In this document: positions 17,491 to 27,422 of the stretch, one piece after another | Layout: each line of letters starts with the position of its first letter | Position numbering within the stretch: position 1 is the stretch's first letter | Source of the DNA: Pseudomonas sessilinigenes | Lineage (GTDB): Bacteria > Pseudomonadota > Gammaproteobacteria > Pseudomonadales > Pseudomonadaceae | Direction: 5' to 3' | DNA: 64,000 nucleotides | Assembly: GCF_003850565.1 (NCBI RefSeq) | Contig: NZ_CP027706.1 | Location: forward strand, 5,518,001-5,582,000 | Made by a program: the position numbers and the translations under genes | The notes under the pieces: generated by a model | Told to the model about the DNA's origin: nothing | The model's database searches: none | Seen by the model: the letters and a program-made list of their open reading frames with translations, nothing else

Positions 17491-18816
17491 CTAGCGGATC
17501 TGGTGCTTGTGCAGCAAACGGTAGAAGGTCGGGCGTGAAATACCCAGGACCCGGGCGGCGACGCTGAGGTTGTCGCTATGGCGGTTGAGCACGTCGCACA
17601 AGGCCTGATGCTCGGCACGATGCTTGTAGTCTTCCAGGGTGCCCATGGGCACATCTTGGGAAGGCAGGCTGTGCAGGCCCAGATCGCTGGGCTGGATCTG
17701 CCGTCCTTCGGCCAATACCAGGCCACGGCGCACCCGATTGGCCAGCTCACGGACATTGCCCGGCCAGTCGTGCTTGCCCATGGCTACCAGGGCATCCTCG
17801 CTGAAGCTGCGCGGCCGGCGCCCGGTTTCCTGACTGTAGAAATGCGCAAAATGGCTGGCCAGCATGCCCAGGTCGCCATGGCGCTCACGCAAGGGCGCCG
17901 TGACCACCTGCAGCACATTGAGCCGGTAGTACAAGTCTTCGCGAAAACGACCGCTGATGATGGCCGCTTCCAAGTCCACGTGGGTCGCCGCCAGTACCCG
18001 GACATCCACTGGGATCGGCTGGCTACCCCCTACCCGCTCGATGTGTTTTTCCTGGAGAAAACGCAACAGGTTGGCCTGTAGCTCCAGAGGCAAGTCACCT
18101 ATTTCATCCAGGAACAGCGTGCCGCCATTGGCCGCCTCGATGCGCCCCACCTTGCGCTGGTGAGCACCGGTGAAGGCCCCCTTTTCATGCCCGAACAACT
18201 CGGACTGGATCAGGTGCTCCGGAATCGCTCCGCAGTTGATGGCGACAAAGGGCTTGTCATGGCGCAGGGATTGGCGGTGCAGAGTGCGCGCCACCAGCTC
18301 CTTGCCGGTACCGCTCTCCCCACGGATCAACACGGGCGACTCGGTGGGTGCCAACTTACCGAGCAGCTTGCGCAGGTCACGGATCGAACGGCTGTCACCC
18401 AGCAGCTCGTGTTCTGGCTGGTCCACATGGATCGAACCCTGGCCCCGCAAGCGCGCCATCCCAAAAGCGCGTCCCAGGGTGACCTGCACCCGCGACACAT
18501 CGAATGGCAAGGTATGAAAGTCGAAAAACCACTCGCAGACGAAGTCACCGACCTTTTGCAGTCGCAGGACTTCCTGGCTCAGCACTGCTATCCACTCGGT
18601 GCCGCTGCGGCTGATCAGGTCCTTGACCGCTTCCGGGCGCTCCAGATGGAAAGGTTGCAGGCGCAACAGGCCAACATCGCACGAGCGCTCGCGCGCAGAC
18701 TCCAGGTCACAGCTATCGACGTCCCAACCGATGGTACGCAACCCGGGTAACAACCGATGGCAGTCCTCGCAGGGGTCCACCACCAGCAAACGACGCTGCG
18801 CGCAAGCTTCGAGCAT
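17491..18816 (-). CDS. Sigma-54-dependent transcriptional activator (VpsR-like)
   Basis: A 441-residue bacterial enhancer-binding protein. The N-terminal domain (about 1-125) resembles the degenerate receiver of VpsR-type regulators. The central AAA+ domain has GESGTGKE (166-173), GAFTGA for sigma-54 contact (213-218) and DEIGD (237-241). The C-terminus (about 410-441) is a Fis-type helix-turn-helix (LSVAARVLGISRPTFYRLL). Convergent with fapF, and the fap operon has a -24/-12 promoter, so it is a good candidate fap activator. This is inference from position. I recall a gene of this kind near fap in P. aeruginosa too. Confidence 0.88.
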   Translation of the reverse strand: MLEACAQRRLLVVDPCEDCHRLLPGLRTIGWDVDSCDLESARERSCDVGLLRLQPFHLERPEAVKDLISRSGTEWIAVLSQEVLRLQKVGDFVCEWFFDFHTLPFDVSRVQVTLGRAFGMARLRGQGSIHVDQPEHELLGDSRSIRDLRKLLGKLAPTESPVLIRGESGTGKELVARTLHRQSLRHDKPFVAINCGAIPEHLIQSELFGHEKGAFTGAHQRKVGRIEAANGGTLFLDEIGDLPLELQANLLRFLQEKHIERVGGSQPIPVDVRVLAATHVDLEAAIISGRFREDLYYRLNVLQVVTAPLRERHGDLGMLASHFAHFYSQETGRRPRSFSEDALVAMGKHDWPGNVRELANRVRRGLVLAEGRQIQPSDLGLHSLPSQDVPMGTLEDYKHRAEHQALCDVLNRHSDNLSVAARVLGISRPTFYRLLHKHQIR

Positions 18817-19171
18817 GACTGTTCCTCGGTGCCCAAAAAAGCGGAAAAGTTACTAGAAACAGCGGCTTGGAAAACCTGGCTGTAACATTAGCAAGAACTT
18901 GACACCGGAATGTATCAATTGCTTATAGCGCTGATTACCAAAGGAACTAAGGTGCGCATCGAGGGTCCATCCGAGCGACTGATTGTCGCAGTTGTTTTTT
19001 AAAAACCCCGCAACTAAAGGCTCTGACACAAGCCTCTTCGACGAAAGATGTAAAAACTTGTTTTTCGGTGTGACCCGATGCCTATCTCGGTGCATCAGTA
19101 CAAATAACCAGCCGAACGGTAAGCCCAACCGACGGCACATCATTTGATTGGGCACATAGAGAGAAGACCCC
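18817..19171. other. Divergent intergenic region, activator gene / 88-residue protein gene
   Basis: 355 bases without a gene. It is AT-richer than its surroundings and holds small dyads: AAAAAC-TT-GTTTTT (19052-19065) and GATGC/GCATC (19077-19096). No convincing -24/-12 element or RNA gene was seen. Confidence 0.4.
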
Positions 19172-19438
19172 ATGAACGCCCCGCTCCGTATCAACGAAGC
19201 ACTCTTGATCGCCGACCGCGCATTCCAGCCTTTCCAATGCGTGGCCTGGGCCCCACAGGACGGTAACGGCGAGCTGAGCCTGACCGTTGTCGACCGCACC
19301 AGCACCCGTATTGGCCGTGCCCAGATTCCCTGCAGCGCCTACTCCGATCCAGCCCAGCTGGAAACCCTGCTCAAGCAGGCTCGTGACGAGCTGAGCCTGG
19401 GCGGCTATACCCTACAATCCTGGGTCATGCCTAAGTAA
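19172..19438 (+). CDS. Conserved small protein of unknown function
   Basis: An 88-residue soluble protein with no signal peptide. The pattern is helix-strand: an N-terminal helix (INEALLIADRAF), strands (QCVAWAPQDG, ELSLTVVD), an IPCSAYSDPAQLETLLKQARDELSLGGY segment (helix) and a final strand. I do not recognise a named domain, though it looks like a short protein common in Pseudomonas. GAGAGAAGACCCC precedes the ATG. A perfect twelve-base hairpin follows the stop. It stands between the sigma-54 activator gene and plcN. Confidence 0.75.
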   Translation: MNAPLRINEALLIADRAFQPFQCVAWAPQDGNGELSLTVVDRTSTRIGRAQIPCSAYSDPAQLETLLKQARDELSLGGYTLQSWVMPK

Positions 19439-19449
19439 GCATTGCTGTT

Positions 19450-19475
19450 AGCGGATCCCCTCCAGGGGATCCGCT
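19450..19475 (+). terminator. Hairpin after the 88-residue protein gene
   Basis: AGCGGATCCCCT-CC-AGGGGATCCGCT, a perfect twelve-base inverted repeat 11 bases after the stop. The downstream T-run is short (ATTTG), so termination strength is uncertain. Confidence 0.65.
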
Positions 19476-19710
19476 ATTTGAAGCAAACAACTAAGCACGC
19501 TATCTATTCACACCATTCATCACAACTTCTGCCATGCAGCATTAGTTGCTTTTGGCATTCCTGCAGCAGGCGGTAGTTTCATTCTCACAGTGACTATCCC
19601 GTGCCTGCACCTGTGCGAAGACCTTCCCAGTAAAGAACCGGTTTGTCTTTAGGCCGCCCCCTCGAAAAGCGCATGGCCGGCGTACAAAACCCGTTCACCG
19701 GGACCAGCCC

Positions 19711-21858
19711 TCACCCCTGCCCCATCAATGGATCACTGATGCTATGGGCGCCGGTTTCCAGACGCCCGGCCACGCGGCGCAGCCAGCCACCCTCACTGTG
19801 CAATGTCAGGTCATACCAACCGCCGCTGGACTCGCAGGCAAACACCTGGCGCACCTGCGCCCCGGCAGGCACCGACAATGTCCACGGCCCCTGCTGGGTA
19901 TAGGGGCAACGGTCGATAGAGATCGATACCGCATGCTCTCCAGGGTTGCTCAGGGTCAGTTGCAACTGATTGTGGCTGGAAGTCACTAGCAGTTCGGGCT
20001 GGCGCAACTGCAACTGGCCGTGAAAACTGCGGTGAAAGCCGTTCGGCCCCAATACCCATAGCTGATAGCGCTCCACCACCGACCAACTGTCCTGCAGCGC
20101 CTTGCCGGCCTCCACGGTGTAACGCCGTGGAATATCGCTCAGGCGCAGGCAATCGTAGACATGGAACACCGCCCCTTGCTCGCCCGTGTTCTGCAGGCTC
20201 AGGGACAAACTCCGGGTCTTGGGGTCGAGTTGGCTGTCGACATGCAGCCGGTATGGCAGGGCTCGCGAAGGACGGGCCAGGCGTTTCTGTACCGGAGGCA
20301 ACTGCTTGCTGGCCGATGGCACCGGCACGGGCAACAGCTTTTCCTGACGCTGGCGCAGGCTGTCGGCGGCCTGGCGCGTGGTGGTCTGCAACGCTGGCAG
20401 TGGTTCATGGTTGGGGTCGACGAAGTTGAACGCCGAGATCAGGTCGCCACATACCGCGCGACGCCAGGCACTGATGTTCGGCTCACGAACACCGAAGCGT
20501 TTTTCCAAAAATTGCAGGACCGAGGTGTGATCGAACACCTGCGAGTTGACCCAGCCGCCGCGACTCCAGGGCGAAAGCACCAGCATCGGTACCCGTGGCC
20601 CGGGCCCATACACGCCGCCATCGGGGCGTGGTTGCTGGGTCGAGCCCGGTGGCGCCGGGTGCTTGAACAACTCGTTGTCGAAACCTAGCGTCGATTTGCC
20701 GGCAAAGCTGCCGTCCTGGCGTTGGGAAGGTGCCGAAGGCGACGGTACGTGGTCGAAGAAGCCATCGTTTTCATCGTAGGTCAGCAACAGCACGGTCTTG
20801 CTCCAGACCTCGGGATTGCTGGTCAGGGCCTGCAGGATCTCCTGGGCGAACCAGCCACCCTGTACCGGGCTCGATGGCCCGGGATGCTCCGAGTAGGCCG
20901 CCGGGGCCACGATCCAGCTGACCTGGGGCAGCTTGCCCGCCTGCACGTCGTTGCGAAACCCGGCGATGATCGCTTCCAGGTTGCTGCCACTGCTGGCTGG
21001 CAGGGTATTGCCGTTGCCCTTGTACAAGGGCGCCACGGCATTGAGCGCATCGCTATAAGGCACGTAGGCATTGAAGCCACTGGGGGGCTGGGCCGGATTG
21101 CCCACCTGTACGCTGGCTGCACGGTACTGGCGAAAGCCAGCCAAGGGGTTGTCGCCAAAGTTATCCGGCAGATGCTGGTAGACCTTCCAGCTGACCCCTT
21201 GCTCCTCCAACCGCTCGGGGTAGGTTTTCCAGCTGTAGCCAACGTTGGTTGGCCCCGGACCGTCCCATTCATTGACCACCGCAGCCACCTGGGCCGCGGA
21301 CGCACCATTGCTGCCGGTCCAGAGAAACAGCCGATTGGGGTTGGTGCCCGCATGCACCGAACAGTGATAGGCGTCGCACAGGGTGAAGGTATTGGCCAGG
21401 GCGAACTGGAAAGGCAATTCCTGCTCGCGGTAGTAACCCATGGACGTGCTGGTCTTGTGCGTCGGCCAGGCATTCATGCGCCCATCACTCCAGGCCGCAT
21501 GGGCGTCAGGCCAGGTATGCGGCGTGCCACTGACCCGCTGGGCATTGCCACGGGAACTGTCCAGGTGATACGGCATGACGATCCGGCCTTTGCCCTGCTG
21601 CTCCCAGACATCGCGCTGGCCGGACAACGGAATGGTGAAGCGATCACTGAAGCCGCGAACCCCGGGAAAGGTGCCGAAGTAATGATCGAAGGAGCGGTTT
21701 TCCTGCATCAGGATGACGACATGTTCGACGTCCTTGATTGTCCCCGTGCGGTTGTTCGCCGGTATGGCCAGGGCTTGGCGAATGGACAGCGGCAAGGATG
21801 AAAAGAACGAGCCGATGGCGGCCGCCTGCAAGAGCTTCCTGCGTGTAAGACTGGGCAT
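19711..21858 (-). CDS. plcN: Phosphocholine-type phospholipase C, PlcN/PlcH family
   Basis: A 715-residue secreted enzyme. The N-terminus has a twin-arginine signal (TRRKLLQAAAIG). The phosphoesterase core follows, with HVVILMQENRSFDHYFGTFPGVRGF near residue 45 (two blocks), the TYDENDGFFDHVPSP motif and the GPGPRVPMLVLSPWSRGG motif. Two C-terminal beta domains (DUF756) complete it. The length and lack of a haemolysin partner fit PlcN (692 residues in P. aeruginosa, as I recall). It hydrolyses phosphatidylcholine outside the cell and is usually induced by phosphate starvation. A possible Pho box lies about 65 bases upstream. PlcH cannot be excluded. Confidence 0.88.
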   Translation of the reverse strand: MPSLTRRKLLQAAAIGSFFSSLPLSIRQALAIPANNRTGTIKDVEHVVILMQENRSFDHYFGTFPGVRGFSDRFTIPLSGQRDVWEQQGKGRIVMPYHLDSSRGNAQRVSGTPHTWPDAHAAWSDGRMNAWPTHKTSTSMGYYREQELPFQFALANTFTLCDAYHCSVHAGTNPNRLFLWTGSNGASAAQVAAVVNEWDGPGPTNVGYSWKTYPERLEEQGVSWKVYQHLPDNFGDNPLAGFRQYRAASVQVGNPAQPPSGFNAYVPYSDALNAVAPLYKGNGNTLPASSGSNLEAIIAGFRNDVQAGKLPQVSWIVAPAAYSEHPGPSSPVQGGWFAQEILQALTSNPEVWSKTVLLLTYDENDGFFDHVPSPSAPSQRQDGSFAGKSTLGFDNELFKHPAPPGSTQQPRPDGGVYGPGPRVPMLVLSPWSRGGWVNSQVFDHTSVLQFLEKRFGVREPNISAWRRAVCGDLISAFNFVDPNHEPLPALQTTTRQAADSLRQRQEKLLPVPVPSASKQLPPVQKRLARPSRALPYRLHVDSQLDPKTRSLSLSLQNTGEQGAVFHVYDCLRLSDIPRRYTVEAGKALQDSWSVVERYQLWVLGPNGFHRSFHGQLQLRQPELLVTSSHNQLQLTLSNPGEHAVSISIDRCPYTQQGPWTLSVPAGAQVRQVFACESSGGWYDLTLHSEGGWLRRVAGRLETGAHSISDPLMGQG

Positions 21859-22173
21859 GGGTCATTGAATCCTTATGGTTGCAGCGCGATATAGGACGCT
21901 GCATGCAAAGTATTCACAGCAAATAACAATGCAGTGACATTGGCATTGCAATAACTTGATGCCGTACCCATGAACTCGACACTGTCCCTGATTGCAACGG
22001 CGCTACTAACCCATATCGATTAGATATTGGAAGAATATTCAATGAAAAAAACACCCGAGTTCAGTGCTCCCTGAGCCAAACATGATCCGGGCCATTTAAC
22101 GCCTTGGTCTTGGATTTACCGGGAAACAGGATCGACCTGTTCCCGGCCAGCTCATCTATACAGCCCACACCTT
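21859..22173. other. Intergenic region between plcN start and esterase stop
   Basis: 315 bases without a gene, AT-rich. Apart from the possible Pho box at 21923-21940 I see no RNA gene or clear terminator. Confidence 0.4.
21923..21940 (-). promoter_or_regulatory. Possible Pho box upstream of plcN
   Basis: Read on the minus strand: ATGTCAC-TGCA-TTGTTAT, two TGTYAY half-sites exactly eleven bases apart, compared with CTGTCAT-N4-CTGTCAT. It lies 65 bases before the start codon. Mismatches: the first base of each half and one internal base. Confidence 0.4.
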
Positions 22174-23184
22174 CTATTGCAGCTCATCGGCCACTTCATT
22201 GCGTTGCACTCGAAGTGGGTTGAAGATCAAGCGAATGAACTGCGGGTCCTGCGCCAGCTTGTAGTCCTTGCCCACAAAATATTCCCTGGCCGCCGGATCA
22301 TTCTTAGCCACGTACAACACCCACGCGGTAGTGATACCCGCGAATTCGTTTTCCCTGACAACCCGCACCGGGCTGAAATGCGTAGCGTTATGGGCCGTGG
22401 CGCTCCACCCCGGCACCGTCCTGATCAGGCCGCCTTGCCACAACCTGGGCCATGCCCAGGCCGGTACCACCACATCTGCCGCACCGGTGAGCACCAGTGT
22501 TGGAGTCCTCACCGTCGAGCCAAGGCCGATCGGCCCGGGCTCGATCGGCAGGGAGCCGATGAAACTCAACTGCGGGTCGATGGCCCTCAAGGTCTCTGGC
22601 GCAAGGCTCGAAGACAGGATCGAAGCCCCTCCTCCCGCCGAATGCCCGGCCACGATGGTGCGTGACAGGTCGACCTTGCCAAACAGCGGCGAGGTCGGGT
22701 CCTGATTGAGCTTGCTCAACTCGACAGCCCCCAGGACATGCATGCTCGGCGCGGTATTGATGAAGTCGGAAGACACCACCACGATGAAACCGTAGCTCGC
22801 CCATAGCCGCAGCAGATTCGTATATTGTCCCTGGTTGGAAAGAATACCGCCGACGAAATTGATCACCGGCAACTTGTCCAGGGTCTTTATATTGGAAGGG
22901 TAATAAACACTGGTGGAAATCGGATTGGAGAAACCATAAGGAAAAGACTGATTGCATTGAACACTGTTATCCAGCAGCAGGATCCTGGCCAATACCCCCA
23001 ATAACCCACGACAGTCACCAAGTACTGCATTGGTGGAAACATTGTAGGGCCCTGCCGTCTTGGCAAACTGCTCGTTTGCCAATCCGAATGCCGGAACAAG
23101 CTGAGAGGCGCCGACCAAGCCTCCATGTCCAAGAATGATCGTGCCCAGACACAAAGACAGCAGATACCTTGATATCGATTTCAT
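22174..23184 (-). CDS. Secreted alpha/beta hydrolase (chlorophyllase/cutinase-like)
   Basis: A 336-residue exported protein with a signal peptide (about 1-26, ending GASQ). It has VINFVGGILSNQGQY as the oxyanion segment and GHSAGGG as the nucleophile elbow. LVLTGAADVVVP carries the probable Asp and HNATHFSP the probable His. This resembles PET-hydrolase/chlorophyllase-like secreted esterases. The ATG at 23184 opens the signal peptide and has AAGGGA upstream; the frame runs 49 codons further but without export logic. Substrate unknown. Same strand as plcN, separated by 315 bases. Confidence 0.8.
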   Translation of the reverse strand: MKSISRYLLSLCLGTIILGHGGLVGASQLVPAFGLANEQFAKTAGPYNVSTNAVLGDCRGLLGVLARILLLDNSVQCNQSFPYGFSNPISTSVYYPSNIKTLDKLPVINFVGGILSNQGQYTNLLRLWASYGFIVVVSSDFINTAPSMHVLGAVELSKLNQDPTSPLFGKVDLSRTIVAGHSAGGGASILSSSLAPETLRAIDPQLSFIGSLPIEPGPIGLGSTVRTPTLVLTGAADVVVPAWAWPRLWQGGLIRTVPGWSATAHNATHFSPVRVVRENEFAGITTAWVLYVAKNDPAAREYFVGKDYKLAQDPQFIRLIFNPLRVQRNEVADELQ

Positions 23185-23523
23185 GATAAGTCCCTTTATG
23201 TTCTTGCCACTCCTGCAAGACCGAATACCGATGCCTGGCCATGCTTGCGTTAGTTTCGAATAGATCCACCTCAAAAGGTGGTAGTTGAACCGCAACAGCA
23301 CTGAAACATCATGGCCTTGGTTGTTCCTCAACCACCCACGACCCTAGACAAGGCAAATTCAGCGGTCAATGACTGTTGGTCGACGCGACTCACCCTGCTC
23401 CGCCTCGTTGCTCCAGCCTTGATGACTGCCGAAACGCGAGATTGTGGCAAAAGATTTCATCGTTTCTTGATTCTCAATCCTGCTTGCGGCAACTTGCGCC
23501 CTTCTCACTACAAGGAGCAGCCA
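23185..23523. other. Divergent intergenic region, esterase / nhaB
   Basis: 339 bases. Small hairpins are present (CCACCT-CAAA-AGGTGG near 23267 and GGTTG-TTCCT-CAACC near 23319). No protein gene or known RNA was recognised. Confidence 0.4.
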
Positions 23524-25026
23524 ATGTCCGGCTCAATGGCCCAGGCGTTCACCCACAATTTTCTCGGCCACTCACCCCGCTGGTACAAGGCAAGCATTGT
23601 CGCGTTCCTGGTGCTCAATCCCCTGCTGTTCTTCTGCATCAGCCCCGCCGCTGCCGGCTGGTGCCTGGTGATCGAATTCATCTTCACCCTGGCCATGGCT
23701 CTCAAGTGCTACCCCTTGATGCCTGGCGGATTGTTGCTGGTGCAAGCGATGCTGTTGGGCATGGCCACGCCTGAAGCGTTGTACGAGGAACTGGTGCACA
23801 ACTTCCCGGTGATCCTGCTGCTGATGTTCATGGTCGCCGGCATCTACTTCATGAAAGAGTTGCTGTTGTTTCTGTTCTCCCGGTTGCTGCTGGGGGTGCG
23901 TTCCAAGGCCTTGCTGGGTTTGCTGTTCTGTTTTCTCTCAGCCTTTCTCTCGGCGTTTCTCGACGCCCTGACAGTCACCGCAGTGATCATCAGCGCGGCG
24001 GTCGGCTTCTATTCCGTTTATCACCGGGTAGCAACAGGCAACGATCCACGCCAGGACAGCGCCTACGGCGACGACCAGCACTTGCCGGCGCTGCATCACG
24101 GTGACCTGGAACAATTCCGTGCCTTCCTGCGCAGCCTGCTGATGCATGGTGCCGTGGGCACTGCCCTGGGGGGCGTCTGCACCCTGGTGGGCGAACCCCA
24201 GAACCTGCTGATCGGCCATGAAATGGGCTGGCACTTTGTCGATTTCTTCAGCAAGGTGGCGCCCGTCTCCCTGCCGGTACTGGCCGCCGGGCTGGTGACT
24301 TGTGTGCTGTTGGAGAAACTGCGCTGGTTCGGCTACGGCACCCTGCTGCCGGACAATGTCCGCCAGGTACTGGCCAACTACGCCGCCGAAGACGATGCCC
24401 AGCGTACGCCCCGTCAGCGCGCAGCCTTGCTGGTGCAGGGGCTGGCCGCACTGATCCTGATCATTGGCCTGGCCCTGCATGTGGCCGAGGTCGGACTGAT
24501 CGGCCTGCTGGTGATCGTACTGATCACCGCCTTCACCGGGATCACCGACGAACACCGCCTGGGCAACGCCTTCAAGGACGCCATGCCCTTCACCGCACTG
24601 CTGGTGGTGTTCTTTGCGGTGGTCGCGGTAATCCACCAGCAGCAACTGTTCACGCCATTGATCCAGTGGGTCCTGGCGCTGCCCGCCGATAGCCAGCCTG
24701 GCATGCTGTTCATCGCCAATGGCCTGCTCTCGGCCATCAGCGACAACGTGTTCGTCGCCACTATCTATATCACCGAGGTCAAGCAAGCCTTCCTGAACGG
24801 GCAGATGAGCCGCGAACATTTCGAGACCCTGGCCATCGCCATCAATACCGGCACCAACCTGCCCAGCGTGGCTACTCCCAATGGCCAGGCGGCGTTCCTG
24901 TTCCTGCTGACCTCGGCAATCGCGCCGCTGGTGCGCCTGTCCTATGGACGGATGGTGTGGATGGCCCTGCCCTATACCCTGGTGATGGGCGTACTGGGCT
25001 GGTATGCCGTCAGCTACTGGCTCTAG
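23524..25026 (+). CDS. nhaB: Na+/H+ antiporter NhaB
   Basis: A 500-residue polytopic inner-membrane protein (about twelve spans), the standard NhaB length. Diagnostic stretches are [49 protein letters not shown], and [15 protein letters not shown] with [17 protein letters not shown]. It exchanges cytoplasmic Na+ for external protons, maintaining sodium and pH balance. The ATG at 23524 has AAGGAG six bases upstream. Monocistronic. Confidence 0.95.
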   Translation: MSGSMAQAFTHNFLGHSPRWYKASIVAFLVLNPLLFFCISPAAAGWCLVIEFIFTLAMALKCYPLMPGGLLLVQAMLLGMATPEALYEELVHNFPVILLLMFMVAGIYFMKELLLFLFSRLLLGVRSKALLGLLFCFLSAFLSAFLDALTVTAVIISAAVGFYSVYHRVATGNDPRQDSAYGDDQHLPALHHGDLEQFRAFLRSLLMHGAVGTALGGVCTLVGEPQNLLIGHEMGWHFVDFFSKVAPVSLPVLAAGLVTCVLLEKLRWFGYGTLLPDNVRQVLANYAAEDDAQRTPRQRAALLVQGLAALILIIGLALHVAEVGLIGLLVIVLITAFTGITDEHRLGNAFKDAMPFTALLVVFFAVVAVIHQQQLFTPLIQWVLALPADSQPGMLFIANGLLSAISDNVFVATIYITEVKQAFLNGQMSREHFETLAIAINTGTNLPSVATPNGQAAFLFLLTSAIAPLVRLSYGRMVWMALPYTLVMGVLGWYAVSYWL

Positions 25027-25086
25027 GAAAGGCTCGGCAGGCGCTGGCACGGTGCGACCTAGGGGGTCGCGCCCGGGCCTGAAGAC

Positions 25087-25908
25087 TCAACGCAGCAGAA
25101 TGTAACGCTCGATCGCCTCGGCAGCGCCATCTTCCAGGTTACTGCCGGTGATCACGTCAGCCTGGCGCTTGACCTGCTCTTCGGCCTGGCCCATGGCGAT
25201 CGACAGCCCGGCACGTTGGAACATCGCCGGGTCATTACCGCCATCGCCCAGGGCCGCAGTGCGCTCCAGCGGCACCCCGAGGTATTGGGCCAGTGTCTCC
25301 AGGGCCTGGCCCTTGTCCGCCTGAACCGCGGTAACGTCCAGGAACCGTGGTTGAGAACGCGAGACCTGGGCCTGCCCTGCCGTCTGTTGTTGCAGGCGCG
25401 CCTCCAGCTCCACCAGCAAGCGCCAGTCACTGCTGGCTGCCACGACCTTGTCGATGCAGTGCAGGTAGTCCTCGAAACTGTCCACCACTTGCGGCGCATA
25501 ACCCAGGGCCTGCTGCTCCAGGGGTAGCAACGGACCGTGCGGATCGCGCACCAGCCACTGGTTGTCAGCAAAGACCCAGGTCTCGACCTCTGCATAGGGG
25601 GCGAACAACAGCAAGGCCGTCACGGCTGCCGCCACCGGTACATGGTGGCGTGCCAGGTAGCGACCATCGGGATGGACAATGCTGCCGCCATTGAAGCCGG
25701 CGCAAGGCAGCTCGACACCCAGGGTTTCAATCTGTTGCCTCATGGCTCGTGGCGGGCGACCGCTCGCCAGGCTGAAGCCGATGCCGGCCTCATGCAGGGC
25801 CTGCACCGCGGCGAGGGTCCGCGGGCTGAGGCTGTGATCCGGGCGCAACAAAGTGCCGTCCATATCGCTGAGCACCAGAGCGATGGGATAGTGGGCCGCA
25901 CTGTTCAT
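25087..25908 (-). CDS. Cof-type HAD phosphatase
   Basis: A 273-residue HAD-IIB hydrolase: DMDGTLL (catalytic Asp pair, about 15-21), SGRPP after the first core helix, a Cof-type cap (about 85-185), the Lys in DKGQALETLAQYLG, and GDGGNDPAMF for Mg2+. These enzymes dephosphorylate sugar phosphates and cofactors. Its ATG overlaps the zwf stop (ATGA), so it is cotranscribed and translationally coupled to zwf and gntZ, which suggests a pentose-phosphate-linked substrate. That link is inference. Confidence 0.88.
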   Translation of the reverse strand: MNSAAHYPIALVLSDMDGTLLRPDHSLSPRTLAAVQALHEAGIGFSLASGRPPRAMRQQIETLGVELPCAGFNGGSIVHPDGRYLARHHVPVAAAVTALLLFAPYAEVETWVFADNQWLVRDPHGPLLPLEQQALGYAPQVVDSFEDYLHCIDKVVAASSDWRLLVELEARLQQQTAGQAQVSRSQPRFLDVTAVQADKGQALETLAQYLGVPLERTAALGDGGNDPAMFQRAGLSIAMGQAEEQVKRQADVITGSNLEDGAAEAIERYILLR

Positions 25909-27422
25909 CCAAGAGGGCGCCAGACGCGTCCGTCCCGGGCCAGCAGTTGATCGCCAGCCGCTGGGCCGTCACTACCGGCCGGATATTGCTGCAGCGTTGC
26001 ATCCTGCTTCCAGGCATCGAGGAAGGGTTGCACCGCACGCCAGCCGTTCTCGATATTGTCTGCCCGCTGGAACAGCGTCTGATCGCCGATCAGGCAGTCA
26101 TAGATCAGCGTCTCGTAGCCGGTGGACGGCTGCATCTCGAAGAAATCCTTGTAGGCGAAGCCCGACTCGATGCTGGCCATGTCCAGGGTCGGCCCGGGTT
26201 TCTTCGCCAGCAGGTCGAACCACATGCCCTCATCGGGCTGAATCTGGATCCGCAGGTACGTCGGCATCAAGCGTTCGACCTCGGTATCGCGAAACTGCGC
26301 ATAGGGCGCAGGCTTGAAGCAGATGACGATCTCGGTGTCGCGCACGCTCATGCGCTTGCCGGTACGCAGATAGAACGGCACTCCGACCCAGCGCCAGTTA
26401 TCGATCATGACCTTCAGGGCAACGTAGGTCTCGGTATTGCTATCGGGAGCCACGTTGCTTTCATCGCGGTACCCGGCCAGCGCCTTGCCCGCCACCAGGC
26501 CGCTGCTGTACTGGCCGCGCACGGAATTGGCCCGGGCTTCCTCGGGCGACCAGGGACGAATGGCCCCGACGACCTTGGCCTTTTCGCCGCGCACCGCGTC
26601 GGCACCAAAAGCCGCTGGCGGCTCCATGGCCACCATCGCCAGTAACTGGAACAAGTGGTTGGGCACCATGTCCCGAAGGGCACCGGTGTGTTCATAAAAG
26701 CTGCCACGGGTTTCCACCCCGACGGTTTCCGCCGCCGTGATCTGCACGTGGTCGATGTAATGGTTGTTCCAGAACGCCTCGAACAGGCTATTGGAAAAAC
26801 GACTGACCAGAATGTTCTGGACCGTTTCCTTGCCCAGGTAATGGTCAATACGATAGATCTGTTTCTCGCCCATGACCTTGAGCAGGCAGGCATTGAGCGC
26901 TTCGGCAGTGGGCAGGTCGGAGCCGAAGGGCTTCTCGATCACCACCCGGCGAAAGGCCTCGGGACTCTCCTTGAGCAGCCCCGCCGCTCCCAGGCGCTGC
27001 ACCACTTCACTGAAGAACCGTGGCGCGGTCGCCAGGTAGAACACCGCATTGCCCGTACCGCTGGCGGCGATCCGGGCCGCCAGCTCGGCATAGGTGGCAT
27101 CGTCCAGGAAATCGCCCTGGACGTAACTGATACCCCGGGTCAAGCGGGCCCAGGCATCCACGTCGATGGAGGCGCCTTGGCCCTGCTTGTTCAGCACTTC
27201 ATCGCGAAGGAAGTTTTCCAGCAAGGTGGCGAACTCGGCGTCGCTCACCGCATTGTGGTCGACACCGACAATCCGCAGCCCGTCATCCAGCAAACCATCG
27301 CGACTGAGGTTGTACAGCGCTGGCATCAGCAAGCGCTTGACCAGGTCACCACGGGCTCCGAACAGAAACAACGTGGTCGCCGGCGCCGGTAACGCCTTGG
27401 ACTTCCTTCGCTCTGAGGTCAT
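25905..27422 (-). CDS. zwf: Glucose-6-phosphate 1-dehydrogenase
   Basis: A 505-residue enzyme: GARGDLVKR (22-30) for NADP(H), where the family usually has GASGDL, and the active-site signature RIDHYLGKE (191-199). It oxidises glucose 6-phosphate to 6-phosphogluconolactone. The operon with gntZ matches the second isozyme set (zwfB-gntZ) of P. putida and relatives rather than the zwf-pgl-eda cluster. The ATG overlaps the gntZ stop. The Arg in place of Ser in the nucleotide-binding loop may affect coenzyme preference; this would need assay. Confidence 0.95.
   Translation of the reverse strand: MTSERRKSKALPAPATTLFLFGARGDLVKRLLMPALYNLSRDGLLDDGLRIVGVDHNAVSDAEFATLLENFLRDEVLNKQGQGASIDVDAWARLTRGISYVQGDFLDDATYAELAARIAASGTGNAVFYLATAPRFFSEVVQRLGAAGLLKESPEAFRRVVIEKPFGSDLPTAEALNACLLKVMGEKQIYRIDHYLGKETVQNILVSRFSNSLFEAFWNNHYIDHVQITAAETVGVETRGSFYEHTGALRDMVPNHLFQLLAMVAMEPPAAFGADAVRGEKAKVVGAIRPWSPEEARANSVRGQYSSGLVAGKALAGYRDESNVAPDSNTETYVALKVMIDNWRWVGVPFYLRTGKRMSVRDTEIVICFKPAPYAQFRDTEVERLMPTYLRIQIQPDEGMWFDLLAKKPGPTLDMASIESGFAYKDFFEMQPSTGYETLIYDCLIGDQTLFQRADNIENGWRAVQPFLDAWKQDATLQQYPAGSDGPAAGDQLLARDGRVWRPLG

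Noticed and set aside
7422..18816. Idea that the uppP-to-fap block is a transferred island
   Set aside because: Base composition matches the flanks, no mobility genes are present, and I recall the same gene order in P. aeruginosa, so it is conserved chromosome.
18817..19171. Possible small RNA in the AT-rich region upstream of the activator gene
   Set aside because: No promoter plus terminator pair frames a transcript, and the dyads are short.
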